The notes: a model not told the origin generated them from the sequence alone. 9,084 nucleotides of DNA from an uncultured Candidatus Competibacteraceae bacterium (GCA_937960715.1 CALGOO010000014.1:1-9084); one strand, 5' to 3'; positions 1 through 4,768 are shown, counted from the stretch's first letter. Made by a program: numbers and translations.

Positions 1-752
1 TCCTTTTCGATGGTCAGCTTGAGCTGGGTCGCCTCGAAATTCTTCTTGGCGATGGCCACCGCCGTGTCCTGCTCGATCTCGTTGCGTTCCCTGGCGCGCT
101 GCTGAGTCTGTTGGGTCAGCTTGGTCAGACCCTCGGCGTCGAAAGCGTTCTGGGCGTCGAAATACTTGATCGGCGTCTGATCGAGCCGGGTCAGGCTGAC
201 CGATTCCAGTTCCAGGCCGTTTTTGAGCAAGTCCTCCGACACCGCGTTCTGCACCGCCTGAATGAAGTCGGCGCGCTTGTCGAGCAACTGGTGCATGCCC
301 ATCGACACGGCGGCGGCGCGCAGGGCATCGACGAACTTGTCCTCGACCAGTTCCTTCAGCGAGTCGGGGTGCATGGTGCGCTGGCCCAGGGTCTGGGCCG
401 CGTTGGCGACGCCCTCGACGTTGGGGATGACGCGCACGAAGAAGGCCGCGACCGCGTCCACCCGCAAGCGATCCAGCGTGATCAGGCTGTCGGCGCCAGC
501 GCGGGACACCTCCAGCTTGAGAGTGTTCATGTTGATGTTCACGCATTCGTGAAACACCGGCAGCACGATGGCCCCGCCGTCCATCACCACCTTTTGCCCG
601 CCCAGGCCGGTGCGGACGAAGGCGAGCTCCTTCGACGAACGCCGATACAGGCGCGCGAAGATGATGCCGACCGTCAACAGGCCAACCAGGAAAAGCCCGG
701 CCAAAATGCTCATTTCCAACAAATTACCCATTTTCAATAAATGATTATCCAT
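1..752 (-). CDS. yqiK: Flotillin / SPFH-domain membrane protein, YqiK-like (partial, 3' end outside window)
   Basis: The reverse strand stays open from the ATG at 750-752 to the window edge, giving about 250 residues of the N-terminal part; YqiK-type flotillins are usually over 500 residues. Residues about 15-35 form one hydrophobic membrane anchor (SILAGLFLVGLLTVGIIFA). An SPFH domain follows (about 38-215), with flotillin-like stretches such as GGQKVVMDGGAIVLPVFHE and a basic, heptad-like region beginning near residue 225 (TQQTQQRARERNEIE), the start of the long coiled coil. Flotillins oligomerise at the inner membrane and organise membrane microdomains. The gene starts 21 nt after the yqiJ-like stop, so it is the last visible gene of the operon. 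I chose the 752 start because a GAAGA lies just upstream; in-frame ATGs at 731 and 713 are alternatives with no better ribosome site. Family assignment is firm; the physiological role is inferred from YqiJK and PspA context. Confidence 0.9.
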   Translation of the reverse strand, partial: MDNHLLKMGNLLEMSILAGLFLVGLLTVGIIFARLYRRSSKELAFVRTGLGGQKVVMDGGAIVLPVFHECVNINMNTLKLEVSRAGADSLITLDRLRVDAVAAFFVRVIPNVEGVANAAQTLGQRTMHPDSLKELVEDKFVDALRAAAVSMGMHQLLDKRADFIQAVQNAVSEDLLKNGLELESVSLTRLDQTPIKYFDAQNAFDAEGLTKLTQQTQQRARERNEIEQDTAVAIAKKNFEATQLKLTIEK

Positions 753-773
753 TTTTCTTCGATCCCGCGATGG

Positions 774-1409
774 TTAGAGGAGATCCGGACGAGGATTGGG
801 GATGGCCAGAAACCGCGAGCCTGAAATCTGCCGGACCAGCAAGACCGACTCGCCGGCGCCGAATTGCAGGTCCGCGCCGTCCGGCTCGACCCGGACGTAC
901 AGCGTTTGTCCGTGCTCGTTCTTGACGCGCGCTTCGGCTGGATAATTCGCCCGCGCGGTGCCGGTCACCACCACCGCGACCCGTCCCACCAGGCTGTCGA
1001 AACCCACGGCGGTCGTCTCGTCGCGCGGGATGAGGCGGGCGATGGCCGCGCCCGACATCCGCACCACCGGCAAGGCACCCAGGAACGCCGCCACGGCCGA
1101 AACCGGGGCCGGCGGATAGAAGCCGAACGTTCCATGCACCAGGGCGTTGAGGACGTAACCGATGAGGGCGAAAGCCGTGAGCAAGATCACCAGCAACACC
1201 AGAATAGGCACTTTGCCGACATGGAGCCAGCCCAGCCAGGAATCGGAAACACCCTCGACGCCGTGGGCCGCGTCGGGAACGAAATGGTCGAGCCAGCTGG
1301 ACAGGCTCATGCCGACGAGCAGCGCCAAGCCTTCGACGACGGCGATGGCCACCAGCAGCAGGGCCGCGACGGTGAACGGCCAGGACTCCGGCGCCAGAAA
1401 CAGATCCAT
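774..1409 (-). CDS. yqiJ: YqiJ-family inner-membrane protein with C-terminal OB-like domain
   Basis: A 211-residue protein with three hydrophobic stretches (about residues 10-35, 66-92 and 100-117), then a soluble C-terminal part (about 130-211) rich in beta-type sequence (SLVGRVAVVVTGTARANYPAEARV, split across strands), matching the membrane-plus-OB-fold plan of YqiJ proteins. An upstream AAAGGA six bases before the ATG supports the start. In enterobacteria yqiJ and yqiK are adjacent and co-transcribed, and NfeD-like/YqiJ proteins with OB folds are classic flotillin partners. Here it sits 21 nt after the PspA-family stop and 21 nt before the flotillin. I infer it partners the flotillin at the inner membrane. 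No catalytic motif is visible, and the molecular function of YqiJ is not well defined. Confidence 0.87.
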   Translation of the reverse strand: MDLFLAPESWPFTVAALLLVAIAVVEGLALLVGMSLSSWLDHFVPDAAHGVEGVSDSWLGWLHVGKVPILVLLVILLTAFALIGYVLNALVHGTFGFYPPAPVSAVAAFLGALPVVRMSGAAIARLIPRDETTAVGFDSLVGRVAVVVTGTARANYPAEARVKNEHGQTLYVRVEPDGADLQFGAGESVLLVRQISGSRFLAIPNPRPDLL

Positions 1410-1430
1410 GGTCGGTCCTTTTCTCCGGAT

Positions 1431-2102
1431 TTATCGCGCGCCCCGAACGGCCTTGAGGGCGGCCAGCCGCTCGGCGATGCGGTTGCCGCGTTGCATGTCG
1501 GCCAGTTCCTTGAGCTTGGCGGCCTGCTCGTTCAAGCCGGGGGTGATGCCGCTGGCCCCGGTCTGCCGCGCCATCACCCGGCCGAACGACGATTCGGCGT
1601 CATCGACCCGCGTCTGCCGATCCGATCCGCCTCCCGCAAACGGCGTGGCGGCCTGGCTGGCGAGACTCGCCCGATAATCGGCCAGCGCCTGGTCGAGTTC
1701 GCGCTTCTTGGCGAGCAGGGCCACGATGTAGCTTTCCAGCTCCTTGCCGCGCTCCGCGTGCTCGTCGAGGGCTTTTTGCAGCACCGGTAGCAAATCCTCG
1801 ATGTCGGCTTGCCGACCGATGGCGGCCCTGGCCAGATCGTCGCGCTCCAGGGTCAGGGCGGTATCGATCTGCTCGCTCAGCTTCTCGTGCTCCGCGTTGA
1901 GCTTGGCCATCCGCGACAGCACCAGATGCTTGGCCGCTTCCGCCTTGCCGAGATCGACCCGGACTTCGGCGACGACCTGTTCGATCTCGCGAATCGCTTG
2001 CGCCATGGTGGCTTCCGGAGCGAGATCCTCGGCCTTGTCGAGCAGGGCGTGGGCGCCGCCGACGATGATTCTGGCAACGCGGTTGGCGAACGTGTCAGCC
2101 AT
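1431..2102 (-). CDS. PspA/IM30-family membrane-remodelling protein
   Basis: The 223-residue protein has the length of PspA (about 222) and its all-helical, heptad-rich composition. The N-terminal amphipathic segment (NRVARIIVGGAHALLDKAED) is followed by the family pattern around EATMAQAIREIEQVVAEVR, a long charged coiled coil (about 55-145), a Gly/Ser linker near 150-160 and a C-terminal helix. PspA/IM30 proteins are ESCRT-III-like, binding and reshaping the cytoplasmic face of the inner membrane under stress. A strong AAGGAG lies 7 nt before the ATG. The start overlaps the 3' end of the upstream regulator gene by 8 nt, implying translational coupling. It may be closer to the YjfJ-type paralogue than to classic PspA, since pspB, pspC and pspF are absent and a flotillin module follows; I therefore give no symbol. 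Confidence 0.88.
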   Translation of the reverse strand: MADTFANRVARIIVGGAHALLDKAEDLAPEATMAQAIREIEQVVAEVRVDLGKAEAAKHLVLSRMAKLNAEHEKLSEQIDTALTLERDDLARAAIGRQADIEDLLPVLQKALDEHAERGKELESYIVALLAKKRELDQALADYRASLASQAATPFAGGGSDRQTRVDDAESSFGRVMARQTGASGITPGLNEQAAKLKELADMQRGNRIAERLAALKAVRGAR

Positions 2103-2610
2103 TGTTCAACTCCTTCCCTTTTCGGGTTGCGATGATGTCGGCGATTTCGATGATGTCGGGCAGGTAGCGATCCAGGACGCTCTCGTCGTAGGTCGCCGGG
2201 TGCGTGGTCACGGCGGCGCGCAGCAGCGCGGTGAACAGCCGAAAACACTGTTGGGTGAGGACCGCTTCGACGTCGCGCGCTTCTTCCCGACTGGCGTCCT
2301 CGCTCAAGCGGGTGGAAACCAGGGTGGCCATGATCCGGGGAATCCATTCCGACGCCAGGCCAACCAGATCCGAATGAGTCTTGTGAGTACGCTCGTGGAC
2401 CGAAACGGTATCCAGGAACGGTCGCGCCAGCGACCGCATCCATGCCGCGCACAGCTCGGGGCTGGTCATGCCGGCTTCCTGCTTGCGGATTCGCGCCAGC
2501 AACGCCCGCAGTTTCTCGCTGGGGGTTTTCGCGTCCGCCTCCTGTAACGACGACAACCACTGGAAGTCTTCATCGGGAATGCGGATCGAGAGGGTCTGCA
2601 TTTGGGCCAT
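2095..2610 (-). CDS. Probable ribbon-helix-helix regulator heading the PspA-flotillin operon
   Basis: I do not recognise the full-length family of this 171-residue protein. Its N-terminus reads like a ribbon-helix-helix domain: a short basic beta strand (QTLSIRIPDEDF, residues about 5-16), then two predicted helices (WLSSLQEAD and TPSEKLRALLARIRKQEAG). The remainder (about 50-171) is helical and charged, with no transmembrane segment, and is perhaps a sensor or oligomerisation domain. The start is supported by AGGGG seven bases upstream. The gene is first in the operon and overlaps the PspA-family gene by 8 nt. A palindrome lies about 47 nt upstream in the divergent promoter region. I infer an autoregulating DNA-binding protein for this membrane-stress operon; the RHH call rests on pattern reading alone. 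Confidence 0.6.
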   Translation of the reverse strand: MAQMQTLSIRIPDEDFQWLSSLQEADAKTPSEKLRALLARIRKQEAGMTSPELCAAWMRSLARPFLDTVSVHERTHKTHSDLVGLASEWIPRIMATLVSTRLSEDASREEARDVEAVLTQQCFRLFTALLRAAVTTHPATYDESVLDRYLPDIIEIADIIATRKGKELNNG

Positions 2611-2780
2611 GATCGCCCCTGTTCGCGGTTGACTGGTTACGATTGTTTAAAATCGCGTACATTTGTGTACAATTTATCGGCTTGGCGGGAGGTTTGTCAA
2701 GCGCGATCGGACGGGCGGCAAATCGCCGGTTTATCTCAGCTAGACTTGCGGCAGGTGTCGCAAACGGGAAGGAGCAACCG
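2611..2780. promoter_or_regulatory. Divergent intergenic region with GTACA-N4-TGTAC palindrome
   Basis: This AT-richer patch separates the minus-strand PspA-flotillin operon from the plus-strand glycine-rich repeat gene. The perfect inverted repeat GTACA TTTG TGTAC occupies 2657-2670. On the plus strand TACAAT (2668-2673) resembles a -10 element with a weak TTGTTT 19 nt upstream. On the minus strand TTGTAC (2672-2667) could be a -35, with AT-rich TTTAAA-type sequence about 16 nt downstream. The palindrome overlaps both candidate promoters, as an operator for a dimeric repressor would. The likely binder is the RHH-like protein encoded next door. Promoter assignments are by eye and weak; the palindrome is directly visible. 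Confidence 0.5.
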
Positions 2781-3317
2781 ATGAAAGAGGATTCCGAGCA
2801 ACTCAAGCAGCGCATCGCCGCGCTCGAACGGGAGGTTGCGGCGCTGAAAAACCGGGGTTTCCCGTATCGGGGCATCCGCAAGCGGTCCGACCGTTATTTC
2901 TGGGGGCTGCCGCTGTACGACATCGCCCTCGGACCGGACCTGGAGAAAGGCGAAATGCGCGGCCACGCCAGGGGCATCATCGCCATCGGCGACCTCGCGA
3001 CGGGGGTGCTGGCCATGGGTGGCGTCGCCCGGGGTCTGGTGGCCGTCGGTGGCGTGGCGCTGGGTTTGGTGCTGGGCTTCGGCGGCCTGAGCACCGGTCT
3101 GCTGGCGGTGGGCGGCCTGGCGGTGGGTGGGATCGCCATCGGTGGCGGCGCCATCGGCGGCATCGCCATCGGCGGCGGCGCGTTCGGCTATTACGCCGTG
3201 GGCGGCGGCGCGTTCGGGGAGCACGTCATCAGCGCCATGACCCAGGACCCAGAGGCCGTCCGCTTTTTCAATGACTGGCTGCCGGGATTACGGAGCTTGC
3301 TGCCCCCACATCGCTAG
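2781..3317 (+). CDS. Glycine-rich decapeptide-repeat protein of unknown function with N-terminal coiled coil
   Basis: Not recognised by function. A strong GGAAGGAG lies six bases before the ATG at 2781, so I prefer this 178-residue product to an upstream in-frame ATG at 2643. Residues about 4-24 form a short leucine-heptad coiled coil (SEQLKQRIAALEREVAAL). A conserved-looking linker (RYFWGLPLYDIALGPD, about 39-54) leads to roughly eight tandem repeats of about ten residues (about 62-148) with the pattern x-A-x-G-[ILV]-[ILV]-A-[IV]-G-G, as in LATGVLAMGG and VARGLVAVGG. The C-terminus (about 149-178) is non-repetitive. There is no signal peptide. The repeats could form a solenoid-like sheet or associate with membrane; both are guesses. 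It is divergent from the PspA-flotillin operon and may share its control region. Confidence 0.8.
   Translation: MKEDSEQLKQRIAALEREVAALKNRGFPYRGIRKRSDRYFWGLPLYDIALGPDLEKGEMRGHARGIIAIGDLATGVLAMGGVARGLVAVGGVALGLVLGFGGLSTGLLAVGGLAVGGIAIGGGAIGGIAIGGGAFGYYAVGGGAFGEHVISAMTQDPEAVRFFNDWLPGLRSLLPPHR
3126..3215 (+). repeat. Three 30-bp in-frame tandem repeat units inside the glycine-rich gene
   Basis: Units begin at 3126, 3156 and 3186, each starting GG[TC] and ending with a GGCGGCGCC/G-type block followed by ATC or TTC. Units 1 and 2 differ at only a few bases. Each encodes one ten-residue repeat (for example GGIAIGGGAI). More diverged copies extend upstream to about 2964. The nucleotide-level similarity suggests recent unit duplication or gene conversion within the coding region. 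Confidence 0.8.
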
Positions 3318-3319
3318 CC

Positions 3320-3366
3320 CCCTTTCCCGTTCGGCGTCGGCGTGCGCTCGGCCAAGCGGGAGAGGG
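3320..3366. terminator. GC-rich hairpin between convergent genes; possible bidirectional terminator or dispersed repeat
   Basis: CCCTTTCCCG (3320-3329) pairs with CGGGAGAGGG (3357-3366) over 10 bp, with one G-U wobble in the RNA, closing a 27-nt loop. It begins three bases after the glycine-rich gene's stop and ends 14 nt before the EncFtn stop. No clear U-tract follows on either strand, so it is not a canonical intrinsic terminator. It resembles the CCCTCTCCCG-type palindromes often dispersed in proteobacterial genomes. Confidence 0.45.
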
Positions 3367-3380
3367 CAGTGAACGATGGG

Positions 3381-3674
3381 TCATTCGTGGCCGTGGGCGA
3401 TGGGTTTTTCGGTAAAGAGATAATCCCTCAGCTCTTTGTCGAAAGCGGGGTCTCGCCGGCGTATCCATTCCAGCACCATGGCCGCGTGCTCCTTTTCCTC
3501 GTCCCGGTTGTGGGCGAGGATAGCTTTTAATTCCGGATTCTTGCAGGCGTTCACCCGCTGGTTGTACCAGTCGACCGCTTCCAGTTCCTCCATCAGGGAG
3601 GTGATGGCTCGGTGCATGTCGCGGGTTTCATCCGACAATTCGTTGATCGGCTCGTGATAACCTTCATTCGCCAT
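3381..3674 (-). CDS. Encapsulated-ferritin-like (EncFtn) iron oxidase, lacking a visible encapsulin-targeting tail
   Basis: A 97-residue two-helix protein strongly resembling EncFtn of Rhodospirillum rubrum as I remember it: MEELEAVDWYNQRV and ILAHNRDEEKEHAAM are near-identical blocks. EncFtn forms an open decamer whose dimer interface builds a ferroxidase centre. The corresponding ligands are present: E30, E60 and H63, with the metal-entry residues E29, E32 and W36. AAGGAG lies 8 bases before the ATG. Known encapsulated versions carry a C-terminal extension ending in a hydrophobic targeting peptide beside an encapsulin gene. Here the protein ends IAHGHE just after the second helix, and no encapsulin is seen in this window. 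I infer a free-standing ferroxidase-type protein or one acting on a shell encoded elsewhere. It lies directly downstream of the ssrA terminator, with no obvious promoter of its own. Confidence 0.9.
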   Translation of the reverse strand: MANEGYHEPINELSDETRDMHRAITSLMEELEAVDWYNQRVNACKNPELKAILAHNRDEEKEHAAMVLEWIRRRDPAFDKELRDYLFTEKPIAHGHE

Positions 3675-3700
3675 TGGCGGGTCTCCTTAATTCCAGGCTC

Positions 3701-3735
3701 CAAAGAGAAAGGCCAACCGTTTCCGGTCAGCCTTT
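3701..3735 (-). terminator. Intrinsic terminator of ssrA
   Basis: Read on the minus strand, a 12-base arm beginning AAAGGCU (3735-3724) folds back through a GAAA tetraloop (3723-3720) onto CGGUUGGCCUUU (3719-3708). All 12 positions pair, two of them G-U wobbles, and the U-rich run CUCUUU follows (3707-3702). On the plus strand the wobble positions become C/A mismatches, so the structure is built for minus-strand transcripts. It begins 7 nt beyond the mature tmRNA 3' end, as expected for ssrA. Confidence 0.9.
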
Positions 3736-3742
3736 ATGATAT

Positions 3743-3759
3743 TGGTGGAGGCGGGGGGA
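3743..3759 (-). ncRNA. ssrA: tmRNA 3' exon (17 nt)
   Basis: UCCCCCCGCCUCCACCA supplies the last T-loop base, the 3' T-stem strand (3758-3754), the 3' acceptor strand (3753-3747) and ACCA. Both stems pair perfectly (one G-U) with the distant 5' exon, which is the strongest evidence that this short piece belongs to the same RNA. Confidence 0.92.
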
Positions 3760-3847
3760 CAGTCACTCCATCATTTTCATGATGGACTGGACTATTCCTT
3801 CATCTGATCTAGGCTAATAAACTAGCATCGACCAGAGGATGGCGTTT

Positions 3848-4249
3848 ATGGAAGAAGATATTTACACCGCCGGTTTATTTGACGGTGAAGGCACCGTAAC
3901 TCTTTCAACCGCTAACGGTAAATTTCGTTATCCCGTTGTATCCGTTTCAAGCACCACCCTTTGTTTACTTGAATTTCTCCAAGAATGCTATGGTGGCCAT
4001 ATCAGTAAGCACAAAGCTTACAAGAAAAACCACGCAGCTTCGTGGAGCTGGAAAGTACGCTACGATGAGGCATTAGCTTTTCTTGAAAGGGTATTACCCT
4101 ATCTCAAGGAGCCTGAAAAACGCCGTCGTGCGTTGCTTCTAATTCAAGACTACAAAAAAGTCACGCGCCGAAACGGGCGATACTCCCCAGCGCAACTGGA
4201 AGAGAAACTTGCCCTGGAACAACGATTCTTCCATCCTAGTGATTCATAG
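3848..4249 (+). CDS. LAGLIDADG homing endonuclease, encoded antisense to its host intron
   Basis: The 133-residue protein carries one LAGLIDADG-type motif near its N-terminus (YTAGLFDGEGTV, residues 6-17), with the acidic catalytic-type residue E14. Single-motif enzymes act as homodimers that cut a pseudo-palindromic site in intron-less alleles and so drive intron spread. The length is somewhat below I-CreI (163), but the alpha-beta pattern continues (YPVVSVSSTTLCLLEFLQE, then a Lys/Arg-rich C-terminus). I prefer the ATG at 3848, preceded by AGAGGA with an 8-nt gap, over the ATG at 3839, which abuts that site. The coding sequence is visibly more AT-rich than its neighbours, consistent with horizontal origin. 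It reads against the intron and tmRNA transcript, so it needs its own promoter; only a weak TAATAA (3815-3820) is seen. It appears intact. Confidence 0.88.
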   Translation: MEEDIYTAGLFDGEGTVTLSTANGKFRYPVVSVSSTTLCLLEFLQECYGGHISKHKAYKKNHAASWSWKVRYDEALAFLERVLPYLKEPEKRRRALLLIQDYKKVTRRNGRYSPAQLEEKLALEQRFFHPSDS

Positions 4250-4265
4250 ATGCCTTTCGAGCATC
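4235..4265 (-). other. Competing P8-region pairings in the intron RNA
   Basis: GAUGC (4265-4261) can pair locally with GCAUC (4253-4249) around UCGAAAG. The overlapping CAUCU (4252-4248) and CUAGG (4239-4235) can instead pair with AGAUG (3805-3801) and CCUAG (3813-3809) on the far side of the endonuclease gene. The two cannot form fully at once. The second version places the gene in the loop of P8 and brings the S element next to the core. Confidence 0.5.
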
Positions 4266-4407
4266 CTCAGAACCCTATGAGTCTCTAGCGGGCTTACTCG
4301 TTTCCGATTCACCCGACGGCGTTGGCATATCTCCAATTCGGGGACTTAGCGTTCACCGTTTGAGCCATCTTTTCCAACGGACATCGCTGCCCGTGGCGAC
4401 CATTCCA

Positions 4408-4756
4408 ATCGAACCCCCGTCCGCAAATCCTCCGCCCTCGGCCCTACATGCATAGCCTGGTCTTTGTTTTAACCCTTCGCAACCCGACCGGCAGGGCGGC
4501 GAACGGCGGTTCCGGTAAGTTTTAGAGCCTCACCCCCGGACAGGATCGGCGCGAGCTGATGTTGGTCGACCCCTGATTCGCCCCGAAAGGCTCCGAACCT
4601 CACCAGCAAGTTTCGGTCAGGGGCTAGCGGTCTTAGGCCGCCAGAGCGTAGCTGTCGTCGTTGGCAACTATGATTTGCAGCCAGTTTAACGAGGCGAGCT
4701 GCATCCTCGGCATGCGCCTCGGGTTTTGCAATCCACGTCGAAACCGGATCGCCCCC
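4408..4756 (-). ncRNA. ssrA: tmRNA 5' exon
   Basis: This holds the 5' acceptor strand (4756-4750), the conserved GGUUUCGAC D-loop-like region, the tag reading frame (4665-4633), the pseudoknot region and the 5' half of the T-arm. It ends with the T-loop U at 4408. That base can form the group I U-G splice pair with the intron guide: exon CGAU pairs with GUCG. Confidence 0.92.
4633..4665 (-). other. tmRNA-encoded proteolysis tag, ANDDSYALAA
   Basis: Codons GCC AAC GAC GAC AGC TAC GCT CTG GCG GCC TAA run from 4665 to 4633 on the minus strand. They are preceded by CAUAGUU, matching the conserved AUAGUY just before a tmRNA resume codon. The LAA ending is the ClpXP/ClpAP degradation signal. The D-S at positions 4-5 differs from the E. 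coli E-N. Confidence 0.93.
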
Positions 4757-4768
4757 ATGGGTAAAGCT

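Larger units (their letters stand above)
3760..4407 (-). mobile_element. Group I self-splicing intron in the tmRNA T-loop, carrying a homing endonuclease gene
   Basis: The 648-nt insertion starts after a U and ends in G (3760), as group I introns do. Visible elements on the minus strand: P1, exon CGAU with GUCG (4400-4397), giving a U-G pair at the splice site; P10, GGA (4406-4404) with exon UCC; P2, ACGGGCA and UGUCCGU around a GCGA tetraloop (4394-4377); P3, CUCA (4364-4361) with UGAG (4269-4266), extendable; P4, ACGGUG (4359-4354) with CGCCGU (4321-4316); P6, CGGG (4315-4312) with CCCG (4292-4289), holding a UCG-GAAA-CGA hairpin; P7, GACU (4283-4280) in the R-like element with AGUC (3793-3790) in the S-like element AAGGAAUAGUCC (3800-3789); P9, CCAUCAU-GAAA-AUGAUGG (3785-3768). 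The homing gene occupies a P8 extension closed by CAUCU/AGAUG and CUAGG/CCUAG. I do not assign a subgroup. Splicing activity is inferred, not shown. Confidence 0.92.
3743..4756 (-). ncRNA. ssrA: tmRNA (ssrA) gene interrupted by a group I intron in the T-loop
   Basis: The minus strand from 4756 begins GGGGGCGAUCCGGUUUCGAC, the standard tmRNA 5' end. It carries the resume region AUAGUU followed by the tag frame, then pseudoknot-type GC-rich sequence, and reaches the T-arm GGGGG UUCGAU at 4418-4408, where homology stops. The expected remainder UCCCCCCGCCUCCACCA is at 3759-3743. Joining 4756-4408 (349 nt) to 3759-3743 (17 nt) gives a 366-nt tmRNA with a seven-pair acceptor stem (GGGGGCG with CGCCUCC), a five-pair T-stem (GGGGG with CCCCC), T-loop UUCGAUU and an encoded CCA end. 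Each piece alone lacks half of the tRNA-like domain. smpB lies 45 nt upstream in the same orientation. With SmpB and alanyl-tRNA synthetase, the mature RNA frees stalled ribosomes and tags the nascent chain for proteolysis. Confidence 0.95.

Noticed and set aside
864..1790. 308-codon plus-strand frame opposite yqiJ and the PspA gene
   Set aside because: Antisense shadow rich in His/Gln/Arg/Gly; the minus-strand genes have ribosome sites, membrane segments and family motifs.
3126..3215. Possible CRISPR-like or satellite repeat array
   Set aside because: The 30-bp units are directly abutting, in frame and encode decapeptide repeats. There are no spacers and no cas genes.
2736..3224. Long minus-strand open frame opposite the glycine-rich gene, rich in Ala/His/Asp
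   Set aside because: Low-complexity mirror of the GC-rich repeats. The plus strand has a strong ribosome site and a structured coiled-coil plus repeat protein.
3839..3847. Endonuclease start at the ATG at 3839
   Set aside because: The AGAGG site touches this ATG, leaving no spacer, whereas the ATG at 3848 has an 8-nt gap after AGAGGA.
3743..4407. Genomic island integrated at the ssrA 3' end
   Set aside because: Island integration by tyrosine recombinases restores a full-length ssrA and leaves a direct repeat. Here the 5' part lacks exactly the last 17 nt, no repeat is seen, no integrase is present, and the insert is only 648 nt with a group I core.
3760..4407. Group II intron
   Set aside because: There is no GUGYG start, no domain V hairpin ending in AY and no reverse transcriptase gene. 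The P7 R/S elements and terminal G fit group I.
3743..4756. Two-piece permuted tmRNA
   Set aside because: Permuted tmRNAs place the acceptor piece upstream of the coding piece and break near the tag loop. Here the order is normal and the break is in the T-loop.
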